Assembly (NCBI RefSeq): GCF_022113815.1
Contig: NZ_SGOM01000011.1
Coordinates: 1 to 64,000 of the forward strand
DNA from: Vibrio cincinnatiensis
GTDB lineage: Bacteria; Pseudomonadota; Gammaproteobacteria; Enterobacterales; Vibrionaceae
Direction of reading: 5' to 3'
Length of the DNA: 64,000 nt
The position numbers and the translations under genes were made by a program. The notes under the pieces were generated by a model. The model saw only the letters and a list, made by a program, of their open reading frames with translations, ran no database searches and was not told the origin of the DNA. Shown here piece by piece: positions 27,501-35,445 of the stretch (within the stretch, counting starts at the first letter, position 1; each line of letters starts with the position of its first letter).

Positions 27501-27932
27501 ATGATGTTACGAATATTGACCGCAAGCCTAGTTAGCCTGCTATCGACCCAGGCATTAGCCTATCAAGTGGTTAACCATAAATCTCCCACTTGTGGTTGCT
27601 GCAGTGAGTGGAGCCAACATTTGCAACAAAATGGATTTACAGTAACGGATGTCCCTCATCAGGATATGGCAAAAATCAAGCAGCAGTTAGGCATTGCTCC
27701 CAAGTTAGCCTCTTGCCACACAGCTGAAATCAATGGATATTTATTTGAAGGGCATATTCCCGCCAAAGATATTCAAGATTTTTTAGCCAACCCTCCAGAG
27801 GATGCAAAAGGTTTAGCAGTTCCGGGAATGCCACTAGGCTCTCCCGGTATGGAGTATGGTGACCATAAAGATAGCTATCGAGTCTATGTCTTTAATGCCC
27901 AAGGAGAAGTGGCGACTTTTCGTGAGCATTGA
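27501..27932 (+). CDS. DUF411 periplasmic metal-binding protein
   Basis: This 143-residue protein has a signal peptide (ending TQALA) and the DUF411 pattern: a CGCC cluster (SPTCGCCSEW, about residue 31-34) and a downstream CH (LASCHTAEINGYLFEGHIP). Such proteins are repeatedly found next to copper genes and are thought to bind copper in the periplasm. Here it follows copA by 15 bp behind a CueR-type promoter, so copper-responsive co-expression is likely. A second in-frame ATG directly follows the first. Confidence 0.88.
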   Translation: MMLRILTASLVSLLSTQALAYQVVNHKSPTCGCCSEWSQHLQQNGFTVTDVPHQDMAKIKQQLGIAPKLASCHTAEINGYLFEGHIPAKDIQDFLANPPEDAKGLAVPGMPLGSPGMEYGDHKDSYRVYVFNAQGEVATFREH

Positions 27933-27983
27933 TAAATACCAACCGACTCTCTAAATGGTTAAAAGTCGGCTCATCATGAAAAA

Positions 27984-28007
27984 AAGCCTCTCACACGTGA
28001 GAGGCTT
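27984..28007 (-). terminator. terminator between the DUF411 gene and the hexosaminidase gene
   Basis: AAGCCTCTCAC and GTGAGAGGCTT pair with a minimal loop; on the minus strand the stem is followed by seven T residues. It ends the hexosaminidase transcript and may also serve the copper operon on the other strand. Confidence 0.88.
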
Positions 28008-28042
28008 AATCGATTGTGAAATGAATTCAATGTATCAAGTGA

Positions 28043-30694
28043 TTATTCAATCATCGTAACACGGCTTGCTCGTTGCCCACTGGCAGATAGCGAGCGAATC
28101 CACACTTTACCATTCACTTTAGGAGCATTCGCCGCATCAAAGTTCTGCCATTGCTCACCATCTAATGAATATTGCAACGTCACACCGGGGAACTGAACGT
28201 TCATGGCCAAATGTCCGTTCTTGATCGTCGCACCAGGAACTGGGAGACGATAATCAATGCCCGCTTTTTCCAATTTTGCTAGCTCACGTTGCCCAACGAC
28301 GTTGGCAAAACGATTCCAGTCCGCCGTTAACGCTTTTTGATTAACACGAGTGGTTTGCTGTGAGTATTCAACGCCCACTTGGTAGCGATTCTCCCAACTG
28401 GCTCGGTGCCAAGCTCGCTCAGCAGCAGCCAAGACTCTAGGGAATACCATATACTCATATTGCTCATCACTACGTACCGTTTCAGACCATAGCTGGGCAG
28501 AGAGACCATAGAATGGCTTCGCTTTCACTTCCCCTTTGCCACTAAATCCATTGCCATCACGATCCAGTGAGGTTTCAGCATTCTGTGGCAAGTTCTCTGG
28601 TGCAAAACCAAACATCTTACGTGTATCGGTGGCACGTGTTGCCCAATAATAACCTCGCTCTTTAGGATCCGCTTCATAAGGCATATCCATATATACATAG
28701 TCAGGGTTAGAAATGATCACATCATAACCTTTCTCTGCCCATTCATAAGCGGATGACGTTCCGCCCCAATACAAGACATCCCAGAAGTTAACTCGGGTAG
28801 TCTGAGTCGCAAATGACTCAGCATCATCGCTGTATTTCAACCCATCCTGCCAAGCTTGGAAGTGAGGAATCCCTTGTTTGCTCACAAGCTTTGAAACTTG
28901 TTCTGCAAAGTGACTAGGTAAATGATCAAAGTCGCTGACCTCACCACGAGAGATCATAGCTTGACACTGCGGTGATTGAGCAAAAGGCTGATCTTGCTCT
29001 GAAAGATCAATATTACCTTTCCAACTCACTTTATCGGTAGCATTAAGATCTTGGAAACCCGCCCCAAGTTTAATGTTCTTAGCTTCATCGCCACCAAAAT
29101 GCCATGTGGTTAATGGCATCCCCGCTTGTTGGTGCATGGCAGCAATTTCACTGACTACTTTATCGACAAAACGTGTCGATGAATCAAGGCAAGGGTTAAT
29201 GAAACTTAAACGGTCATAGAATTGCACCGTGGTCACCGTTGAGCTGTCTTGTGGATCTAACAAACGAAATTCATTAGCCGCTGCTTCTTTCCCTTCCTGC
29301 ATTAAGCGCTGGTAACGCGCTTCCATTGAGACCACCGCTGCACGGGCGTGAGCAGGCATATCCACTTCAGGAATCACTTCAATATGACGAGCTTTGGCGT
29401 ATTGAAGAATTTCAATGTAGTCATCCTTACTAAAATAACCGGATCCAAAGTTATCACTACCAGGGCCTGAGCCTAGCTGAGGTAGAACACATTCTGTTTC
29501 GGTTAAGTCAAAGCAGCGCTGGCTACCAATATCCGTTAACTCAGGTAACCCAGGGATCTCAATTCTCCACCCCTCGTCATCAGTAAGGTGTAGGTGCAGC
29601 TTGTTCATTTTATAAGCCGCCATTTGATCGAGTGTCGCTAAAATGGCCGATTTACTATGGAAGTTACGGGCAACGTCAACCATGATGCCGCGATAAGCAA
29701 AACGAGGAGCATCTTTAATAACCAATTGAGGCAATACATCTGATTGCTGACTATCGATCAATCCAAAAATTGATTGTACCGCGTAAAAAGCTCCCGCTTG
29801 GTCAAACGCATGAATCACAATGCCTTTATCATGAATACGAAGCTGATAGGCTCCTGATTTCGCTAGCTCTCCGCTAAATGGTTTTGGTGTTACAGTAATA
29901 GAAACCGGAACAGAACCACTAACACTGGTACCAACAATAGAAGCCCGTGTTTGAATTGCAGTCAGTTGATCCTCATCAAAAACTGCTTTCGGCAATGCGA
30001 AACCCGCCGAAATATTTAAGCTTCCATTACCTTTTTCCACGGTCATTGGCGTTGGCAACAATGTGCTTGAGACATCTTGCAAAGCCACATCAGAATTTTT
30101 CTCAAAGCGGGTCAGTGCATTAGCAAAGACATTATTATCGCTAGGGGTACGTTTTAAATTATTTCCATCGAGCCCACTCACAAAGCTATCGACCTCTTCA
30201 GTATTGAGCGATGCAATAACTTTAGGTTCTGCATTCGGTGCGGTAACAAAAGCACGAGGCATAAAGTCTGTTTCAAATAACTGCCAATATTCACCAATCA
30301 AAGGAAGAGTTATGCTTTCTCCCTCAGCAAATCCAGTAAATGATTCGGTGGGTTCCAGTTTATGTAAATCTCCAGTAACACGGGTCACTTTAAATTGATC
30401 GCTGTCTACATCCAAAATCAAACGAATACTATGGAAGTAAATTGCCCAATCTTTTGAATCAATTGTATTTCCTTGGTTTACCAAGGTCATATTCACTTTA
30501 TTACAAGAAGCCCACTCTGCGCCCAATGCTTGGCATTCAAGCCCTTCATCAGCACCATGGTTGGTTAAAACGGTATAATGAATATCTAGGTTATCCGCGA
30601 GTGAATTAACTACAGACTGGTTTGATGAATTCATCATCGAGCAACCGGCTAAAGTTGCTATCACTGAAACGGCAATCACACTCTTGTTCAACAT
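28043..30694 (-). CDS. GH20 beta-N-acetylhexosaminidase lipoprotein (chitobiase)
   Basis: The protein has 883 residues from MLNKSVIAVSVIATLAGC, which has a lipobox and an AAGG ribosome binding site; an upstream in-frame ATG at 30772 lacks both. Domain order is carbohydrate-binding CHB_HEX, GH20b, GH20 catalytic, and a C-terminal Ig-like domain. Catalytic-domain signatures are LHLTDDEGWRIEIPG (about 371) and the catalytic Asp-Glu pair in WHFGGDEAKN (about 533), with QLWSETVRSDEQ. It releases GlcNAc from chitin oligosaccharides at the cell surface or in the periplasm. Single-gene transcript. Confidence 0.94.
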   Translation of the reverse strand: MLNKSVIAVSVIATLAGCSMMNSSNQSVVNSLADNLDIHYTVLTNHGADEGLECQALGAEWASCNKVNMTLVNQGNTIDSKDWAIYFHSIRLILDVDSDQFKVTRVTGDLHKLEPTESFTGFAEGESITLPLIGEYWQLFETDFMPRAFVTAPNAEPKVIASLNTEEVDSFVSGLDGNNLKRTPSDNNVFANALTRFEKNSDVALQDVSSTLLPTPMTVEKGNGSLNISAGFALPKAVFDEDQLTAIQTRASIVGTSVSGSVPVSITVTPKPFSGELAKSGAYQLRIHDKGIVIHAFDQAGAFYAVQSIFGLIDSQQSDVLPQLVIKDAPRFAYRGIMVDVARNFHSKSAILATLDQMAAYKMNKLHLHLTDDEGWRIEIPGLPELTDIGSQRCFDLTETECVLPQLGSGPGSDNFGSGYFSKDDYIEILQYAKARHIEVIPEVDMPAHARAAVVSMEARYQRLMQEGKEAAANEFRLLDPQDSSTVTTVQFYDRLSFINPCLDSSTRFVDKVVSEIAAMHQQAGMPLTTWHFGGDEAKNIKLGAGFQDLNATDKVSWKGNIDLSEQDQPFAQSPQCQAMISRGEVSDFDHLPSHFAEQVSKLVSKQGIPHFQAWQDGLKYSDDAESFATQTTRVNFWDVLYWGGTSSAYEWAEKGYDVIISNPDYVYMDMPYEADPKERGYYWATRATDTRKMFGFAPENLPQNAETSLDRDGNGFSGKGEVKAKPFYGLSAQLWSETVRSDEQYEYMVFPRVLAAAERAWHRASWENRYQVGVEYSQQTTRVNQKALTADWNRFANVVGQRELAKLEKAGIDYRLPVPGATIKNGHLAMNVQFPGVTLQYSLDGEQWQNFDAANAPKVNGKVWIRSLSASGQRASRVTMIE

Positions 30695-31139
30695 AAGAAA
30701 TACCTTACTTTTAGGTTGAAAACGGATGGAACGGTAATGCATCCCTTCACATCTCACGACGACGTCAGCCACTGGCTACACTTAATGACACTCACCATAA
30801 CGCGAGTTATTTCTAGCCGTAAAATTAATCCAGTCATGAGGTGATCAAGTTCAAAATTTAGCTTTTAAAATAAACAAAAAAGCTTTTATATCAATAAATT
30901 AAAATCAACGTCAAAATCGACACTTCTATTTTGACGAGATTTACTCGATCAAAGTCACACAAATAGATTCAGACTTCATCATTAATGTGATCTGATTCAT
31001 TCTGAGAAATTTTCCCTTTAACGATATAGAGAAAGATAAAAACCAATTTGTGACTAGTGTCGAACATATTCAATCGTCAAATTCGTTTAAACTTCGTTAA
31101 AGTAACGTTTTTAGCTCAAATAGATATAAGGATACTCTC
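30695..31139. other. regulatory region between the hexosaminidase and TraB/GumN genes
   Basis: This 445-bp AT-rich region separates two divergent genes and must contain both promoters. A CRP-like half-conserved site is annotated at 30986-31001. No gene or strong hairpin is seen. Confidence 0.4.
30986..31001. promoter_or_regulatory. possible CRP site
   Basis: TGTGA-TCTGAT-TCATT has a perfect left half and three of five bases of the right half of TGTGA-N6-TCACA. Catabolite control of chitin genes is plausible, but the match is weak and position relative to either promoter is unknown. Confidence 0.3.
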
Positions 31140-32018
31140 TTGCAAACGACTCGATTTATGCTTGGGTTACTGTTGCTCTTTCCCTTCTCAAGCCAAGCCG
31201 AACCACTTTATTGGCAAGCACAAAAAGATAACTTAGTACTAATGGTGATAGGCTCTATCCACGTAGGCACTCCAGCGATGTATCCATTACCGACTCCAGT
31301 TTATGATGCGTTGGGGAAAAGCCATGGTTTGATCATTGAAGCCGACACTCAAGCCTCACCCGATATCACGCCGCCGCCCATCTATCTAACCAGTGGGCAA
31401 ACCTTAACACAGCCACAACAAAAGCAACTGGCGCTCTTAGCCAAGCAATTAAACCAAGATGCCGATACTTTATTACAGCAGCCTCCGTGGCGTAGTGCTC
31501 TCGTGCTGCAATTTCTTCAATTTCAACAACTTGGCTACTCAGCTTATAAAGGGGTTGATGCCCACTTAATTCGAAAAGCTAAACAAGCGGGTGTGCCATT
31601 AATCAGTCTCGAAAGCTTGCAATATCAGGTCGACTTATTAGCCAGTTTGCCTAACAGTGGTCAAGAGATGCTCGTTACATTACTGGATGAATGGGACACC
31701 AATCAAAGCATGACTGAATGTTTAATTGAAAGCTGGCAGAAAGGTGATAAAGAAAAGTTAGAAGCCATGATGCATCACAGCGGGATGTCTGAAAGTATGG
31801 AGAAAGCCTTTATAACCCAACGTAACCATGAATGGGCCAAAAAGCTCAGCTCTCAGACTTTTTACCCCAAATCGGATGGGTATTATGTCATGGTGGTTGG
31901 TGCTCTTCATTTAGTGGGTAAAAACAATGTACTGGATTTACTAAAAGAACAAGGATTTATGGTTAAACCATTAAGCCAAAGCCAAAGCCAACCGGCCACT
32001 TGCTCCTTCGCGCGATAA
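31140..32018 (+). CDS. TraB/GumN family protein
   Basis: This 292-residue protein starts with TTG, preceded by AAGGA at good spacing; the first ATG is six codons later and has none. A signal peptide (ending SSQA) leads into the TraB/GumN fold: LVMVIGSIHVGTPAMYPLP with a conserved GSIHxG, YKGVDAHLIRKAKQAGVPL, SLES, and GYYVMVVGALHLVGKNNVLD with the second conserved GxxH. The family is proposed to be metalloprotease-like (related to TIKI), with substrates in bacteria unknown. The protein is predicted periplasmic. Confidence 0.88.
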   Translation: MQTTRFMLGLLLLFPFSSQAEPLYWQAQKDNLVLMVIGSIHVGTPAMYPLPTPVYDALGKSHGLIIEADTQASPDITPPPIYLTSGQTLTQPQQKQLALLAKQLNQDADTLLQQPPWRSALVLQFLQFQQLGYSAYKGVDAHLIRKAKQAGVPLISLESLQYQVDLLASLPNSGQEMLVTLLDEWDTNQSMTECLIESWQKGDKEKLEAMMHHSGMSESMEKAFITQRNHEWAKKLSSQTFYPKSDGYYVMVVGALHLVGKNNVLDLLKEQGFMVKPLSQSQSQPATCSFAR

Positions 32019-32034
32019 AAGACGGATACTAAAA

Positions 32035-32058
32035 AGCCCCAGACTTTTAACTGAGGCT
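32035..32058 (-). terminator. terminator-like hairpin (second copy near tRNA-Pro)
   Basis: On the minus strand AGCCTCAG and CTGGGGCT pair (with one wobble) around an 8-base loop and are followed by TTTTTAGT. It resembles the terminator directly after tRNA-Pro and lies beyond a decayed tRNA 3' half. Confidence 0.65.
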
Positions 32059-32066
32059 TACAATCA

Positions 32067-32116
32067 TGATCAGTGAAGAGCCGAATTTGAAATATCAGGC
32101 GAACCCCCGACTCTCT
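32067..32116 (-). pseudogene. decayed 3' half of a tRNA-Pro copy
   Basis: Compared with the intact tRNA-Pro 3' half, this stretch keeps a TGATCAGTGAAGAG end (intact: TGGTCGGTGAAGAG) and CGAACCCCCGACTCTCT (intact: CGAACCCCCGACCCTCT), separated by an insertion of about 15 bases. The CCA and acceptor positions are mutated, so it cannot be a working tRNA. It is followed by its own terminator copy, implying a former tandem duplication. Confidence 0.6.
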
Positions 32117-32140
32117 TTAAATAAACTCTAGAAAGTACAA

Positions 32141-32164
32141 AGCCCCAGCATTAATGCTAGGGCT
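32141..32164 (-). terminator. terminator after tRNA-Pro
   Basis: On the minus strand AGCCCTAGCA and TGCTGGGGCT pair (one wobble) around TTAA and are followed by TTGTACTTT. It lies 10 bp after the tRNA 3' end. Confidence 0.78.
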
Positions 32165-32174
32165 CTAGAATAAG

Positions 32175-32251
32175 TGGTCGGTGAAGAGGGATTCGAACCC
32201 CCGACCCTCTGGTCCCAAACCAGATACGCTACCAAACTGCGCTATTCACCG
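32175..32251 (-). tRNA. tRNA-Pro, anticodon TGG
   Basis: On the minus strand a full cloverleaf begins CGGTGAATAGCGCAG and ends with an encoded CCA (32175-32177). Acceptor stem CGGTGAA/TTCACCG is perfect. The anticodon loop TTTGGGA in a CTGG/CCAG stem gives anticodon TGG. Upstream are two partial copies of its 5' half in 95-bp tandem repeats. Confidence 0.96.
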
Positions 32252-32443
32252 ACGAAGTTTTGTTTAAGAATATCTAACGAGAGGGTCGCCCTCTGCTCCG
32301 CTATTCCTAAAACCGGAGATACGCTACCAAACTGCGCTATTCACCGACGAAGTTTTGTTTAAGAATATCTAACGAGAGGGTCGCCCTCTGCTCCGCTATT
32401 CCTAAAACCGGAGATACGCGACTAAACTGCGCTATTCACCGAC
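32223..32443 (-). repeat. 95-bp tandem repeat carrying the tRNA-Pro 5' half
   Basis: Unit 1 is 32223-32317, unit 2 is 32318-32412 and a partial unit 3 is 32413-32443. Each contains the first about 30 bases of tRNA-Pro (1-2 exact; unit 3 has a few substitutions) plus a 65-bp spacer with an AGAGGG-CGA-CCCTCT hairpin. Only the unit nearest the anticodon continues into a real tRNA. In the minus-strand transcript the tRNA would be preceded by two truncated tRNA-like elements. Confidence 0.9.
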
Positions 32444-32453
32444 AACGGAGCGT

Positions 32454-32481
32454 ATGTTACCCATTCTGTTTCGTTAAGCAA
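32454..32481 (-). promoter_or_regulatory. probable promoter of the tRNA-Pro locus
   Basis: The minus strand reads TTGCTT, 16 bp, TAACAT, then a GC-rich discriminator (ACGCTCCG) typical of stable-RNA promoters. Transcription would start just before the partial repeat unit 3 and pass through both tRNA-like 5' halves. Confidence 0.5.
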
Positions 32482-32599
32482 GTGCTTTTCTCTGCTTTTC
32501 TCTTTTTCCGTTCTTGTCCGAACAAAAGACAGACAAACACCATAAAAATGTGATTAATTGCACAGTGAAAGAAACATAACCGCAACCTTAGCTATACAA

Positions 32600-32613
32600 T
32601 TGATCCAGATCAG
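32600..32613 (+). promoter_or_regulatory. FNR-like site upstream of the small membrane-protein gene
   Basis: TTGAT-CCAG-ATCAG matches the FNR consensus TTGAT-N4-ATCAA at nine of ten positions. A TAACGT -10-like hexamer at 32636-32641 would put the site near -41.5, as in class II FNR activation. No promoter experiment is available. Confidence 0.5.
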
Positions 32614-32671
32614 TGTTGAAGTTTTAGCCACATCTTAACGTAAACCTGTCTTCGAACACTTTGGAGGTAAC

Positions 32672-32812
32672 GTGGACTTTTGACTCGATCTCCTATTTGG
32701 TAATGCAATGGGACTATCAACAATGATAGTGATTATCGAGGCAATTTGTCTGATGCTGTTCTATGCAGCTTTCTTCATCTACAAAGTCATGAACGACAAA
32801 TCTCCTCACTAG
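32672..32812 (+). pseudogene. DUF3149-like small membrane protein, interrupted by an in-frame TGA
   Basis: After a strong GGAGG ribosome binding site, GTG opens a 46-codon frame reading VDF, then TGA, then LDLLFGNAMGLSTMIVIIEA, one hydrophobic helix and a basic tail. From memory this resembles DUF3149 proteins, which start like MxFWLDLxFGN, so the TGA stands where TGG (Trp) is expected. Ribosome binding site and terminator are intact. A 34-residue internal start (ATG at 32708) could give a shortened protein, but its own ribosome binding site is weak. Options are a nonsense mutation, sequencing error, or readthrough. Function unknown; a single inner-membrane segment is predicted. Confidence 0.6.
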
Positions 32813-32850
32813 ATCGCTTAGCACCTATTTATAATAGTGACATGCTATGC

Positions 32851-32885
32851 ACCGGAGTAGATAACTTGTCTACTCCGGTTTTTTA
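32851..32885 (+). terminator. strong terminator of the small membrane-protein gene
   Basis: ACCGGAGTAGA and its perfect complement form an 11-bp stem with a 7-base loop followed by six T residues. It makes the small upstream gene a single-gene transcript separate from smrA. Confidence 0.93.
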
Positions 32886-32957
32886 TTCTTTCTCTGATCA
32901 TCTTCTTACCTGAATCGGTATAATCGAGCTATCGAATGACTCTTTTCAGGCACCACT

Positions 32958-33539
32958 ATGTCTCACGATGATGATTTAGCTCTATTTCAGCAAATGATGG
33001 GAGATGTTAAACCGCTCACCCATGACGTGGCTGAACTCAAAAAAGGGCACACCGTTACTGATGCACAATTAGCAAAACGTCAATCCGCCATCACCCTTTC
33101 AGAACAAGATCCCGATTATCTTTCGATCGACTCTGCTCCGATGCTAAAGCCCGATGATGTGGTGGAATATAAGAAAGATGGCGTACAAGATGGTGTGTAT
33201 AAGAAATTACGGTTAGGCAAATACCCGATTCAGGCTAGGCTTGACTTACACCGTAAAACGCTCAAACAAGCACGAGAGGAAGTCACCCGTTTCTTAACTC
33301 ACTGCATGAAATTAGATATGCGAACTCTATTAATCATACATGGGCGGGGCGAACGATCTACCCCACCTGCGATGATGAAAAGCTTTGTCACCCATTGGTT
33401 AACTCAAATTGATGAAGTGCAATGTGTCCATAGCGCACAACGTTTCCATGGAGGAACGGGAGCCCTCTACCTTTTACTTCGGAAAAGCCGTAACCAAAAA
33501 AATGATAACCGAGAACGACACCAAAAACGGCTTGGTTAA
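32958..33539 (+). CDS. smrA: Smr-domain protein (SmrA/YdaL-like)
   Basis: This 193-residue protein has an N-terminal extension and a C-terminal Smr domain (residues about 90-180) with the family motifs LDLHRKTLKQAREEVTRFL and LLIIHGRGERS. Smr domains are related to the MutS2 C terminus and have nicking-nuclease or RNA-binding activity; the E. coli relative YdaL cleaves DNA in vitro. The exact cell role is not established. A single gene between the small membrane-protein terminator and rluF. Confidence 0.88.
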   Translation: MSHDDDLALFQQMMGDVKPLTHDVAELKKGHTVTDAQLAKRQSAITLSEQDPDYLSIDSAPMLKPDDVVEYKKDGVQDGVYKKLRLGKYPIQARLDLHRKTLKQAREEVTRFLTHCMKLDMRTLLIIHGRGERSTPPAMMKSFVTHWLTQIDEVQCVHSAQRFHGGTGALYLLLRKSRNQKNDNRERHQKRLG

Positions 33540-33637
33540 CCCACAATAGCTGGTAAAATACTCGCGCTATATTCGCATTATACAGATAGCATTATCATTT
33601 TGATTTACCACTCCGTTGAGAAACGTCAGGAGCAACC

Positions 33638-34600
33638 ATGTCAACCAATGAAAAACGTTTAAATAAATACATCAGTGAAACAGGATTTTGCTCTCGTCGA
33701 GAAGCCGATAAATTGATCGAACAAGGCCGAGTCACCATTAATGGTCAAATTCCCCAAATGGGCAGTAAAGTCACAGAGCAAGATACCGTCTGTATTGATG
33801 GCACCCCGGTTGGCTATAAAGAAAAAACTATCTATATCGCATTAAATAAACCTACTGGGATTACCTGTACGACGGAACGAGATGTCCCTGGAAACATTGT
33901 TGATTTCATTGGCCATAGCAAACGTATTTTTCCTATCGGCCGCTTAGATAAACCCTCAGATGGATTAATCTTTTTAACTAATGATGGGGATATTGTGAAT
34001 AAAATTCTCCGCGCAGGGAATAATCACGAAAAAGAGTATGTGGTACGGGTAAATAAACCGATCACTGATGAATTTATTCGCCAGATGGCCAATGGTGTAA
34101 ATATTCTTGATACGGTGACGCTTCCTTGCAAAATAACTCAAGAAACAAAATATGCATTTCGCATTGTTCTCACTCAAGGCTTAAACCGACAAATTCGCCG
34201 TATGTGTGAAGCACTAGGTTATGAAGTGTTTAAATTACGCCGAGTAAGGATCATGAACATCACCTTAGATGGTATTCCTAACGGTCAATGGCGTTATTTA
34301 ACGGAAGCTGAGGTCAGCGAAATCTTAGCCATGTGTGAAGGGTCAATTAGTACCGAAGAAGCATCCCGTACGGACAGTAAAGGCCAAACTATCCAAAAAG
34401 CAACCGATGCGAAATTATTCGATAGTCGAGCCTCAAAACCGGTCACGCATCGAACCTTTAAAGGCCGAGAGGCACATGAATACCGCCATGCACCTAATTC
34501 TAAAAAAGGGCGTATACATCATGATTCATCAACAGCAAGCAATAAAAACACATCAAAAAACACAACAAGAAAAAGCGGAACGCTACGTCTAAGTAAATAA
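33638..34600 (+). CDS. rluF: 23S rRNA pseudouridine synthase RluF
   Basis: This 320-residue protein has an N-terminal S4 RNA-binding domain ([20 protein letters not shown]) and an RsuA/RluB/E/F-type synthase domain with the catalytic Asp in [18 protein letters not shown] and the signature [18 protein letters not shown]. RluF modifies a uridine in 23S rRNA (U2604 in E. coli). The last about 80 residues (from [12 protein letters not shown]) form a polar, basic, low-complexity tail. An AGGAGC ribosome binding site precedes the ATG. Confidence 0.93.
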   Translation: MSTNEKRLNKYISETGFCSRREADKLIEQGRVTINGQIPQMGSKVTEQDTVCIDGTPVGYKEKTIYIALNKPTGITCTTERDVPGNIVDFIGHSKRIFPIGRLDKPSDGLIFLTNDGDIVNKILRAGNNHEKEYVVRVNKPITDEFIRQMANGVNILDTVTLPCKITQETKYAFRIVLTQGLNRQIRRMCEALGYEVFKLRRVRIMNITLDGIPNGQWRYLTEAEVSEILAMCEGSISTEEASRTDSKGQTIQKATDAKLFDSRASKPVTHRTFKGREAHEYRHAPNSKKGRIHHDSSTASNKNTSKNTTRKSGTLRLSK

Positions 34601-34607
34601 CCGAAAT

Positions 34608-34638
34608 AAAGAAGAGGAGCCATTGGCTCCTCTTCTTT
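34608..34638. terminator. bidirectional terminator between rluF and upp
   Basis: AAAGAAGAGGAGCC and GGCTCCTCTTCTTT form a 14-bp stem with a 3-base loop. It separates the convergent rluF and upp genes. Confidence 0.88.
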
Positions 34639-34652
34639 ACAAAATAACTGAA

Positions 34653-35279
34653 CTATTTCGTCCCGAAGATCTTATCCCCGGCATCTCCTAAACCAGGAAC
34701 GATATAGCCTTTATCATTCAACTTTTCATCAATGGCAGCCGTGTACAACTCAACATCTGGGTGTGCTTTTGCCAACGCTTCAATACCTTCAGGCGCAGAA
34801 ACTAAAACCAAGACTTTAATTTGGTTACATCCTTTCTCTTTAAGTAGATCAATGGTGGCAATCATCGACCCCCCAGTAGCCAGCATTGGGTCGACCACCA
34901 TCGCAATGCGCTCTTCAATATTGGAAGCCAGTTTGTTGAAGTAAGGAACGGGTTCTAATGTTTCTTCATCTCGATAAACGCCCACAACACTAATACGAGC
35001 ACTTGGAATATGTTCCAATACCCCATCCATCATACCCAACCCAGCCCGTAAAATGGGAACGACCGTTACCTTCTTACCTTTAATTTGATCAACTTCAACG
35101 GGGCCGTTCCAGCCTTCAATGGTTACTTTTTCTGTTTCAAAGTCAGCAGTTGCTTCATAAGTTAACAAGCTACCGACTTCGGTTGCTAACTCACGAAAAC
35201 GTTTCGTGCTGATATCACCTTCTCGCATCAGGCCAATTTTATGTTTTACTAGAGGGTGTTTTACTTCAACAACTTTCAT
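34653..35279 (-). CDS. upp: uracil phosphoribosyltransferase
   Basis: From [20 protein letters not shown] the protein has 208 residues, the usual length. This start, with GGAG six bases upstream, is preferred over the ATG five codons earlier. It has the PRPP-binding motif [20 protein letters not shown] and the uracil-contact C terminus [17 protein letters not shown]. It converts uracil and PRPP into UMP in pyrimidine salvage. It is divergent from purM, with a 166-bp region between the starts. Confidence 0.97.
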   Translation of the reverse strand: MKVVEVKHPLVKHKIGLMREGDISTKRFRELATEVGSLLTYEATADFETEKVTIEGWNGPVEVDQIKGKKVTVVPILRAGLGMMDGVLEHIPSARISVVGVYRDEETLEPVPYFNKLASNIEERIAMVVDPMLATGGSMIATIDLLKEKGCNQIKVLVLVSAPEGIEALAKAHPDVELYTAAIDEKLNDKGYIVPGLGDAGDKIFGTK

Positions 35280-35366
35280 TTCCATCTCCGGCATAATTTA
35301 AATAAACTTTCCGATTATACACTCATTTCTTGCGATTTTCCGACCTAAAATCTCGATAAAAATCTG

Positions 35367-35382
35367 ACGCAAACGTTTTCCT
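35367..35382. promoter_or_regulatory. PurR operator upstream of purMN
   Basis: ACGCAAACGTTTTCCT matches every fixed position of the 16-bp PurR consensus ANGCAANCGNTTNCNT. It overlaps the likely -35 region; a -10 TAGAAT is at 35400-35405. Repression by PurR with hypoxanthine or guanine is established for purMN in E. coli. Confidence 0.88.
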
Positions 35383-35445
35383 TTTTGTTTTAAGCCCTGT
35401 AGAATAGCCTCGTTTTCATATCCAACTATATCGAGGACTTTCCCC

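Noticed and set aside
30943-30959. Second CRP-like site on the minus strand
   Set aside because: Only one half matches the consensus.
32174-32362. Plus-strand frame beginning MVGEEGFEPPT
   Set aside because: It is antisense to tRNA-Pro and its repeats; this is a well-known spurious translation of tRNA genes.
32681-32720. Selenocysteine insertion at the in-frame TGA
   Set aside because: No convincing SECIS hairpin with a GU-rich loop at the required distance, and the expected residue is Trp.
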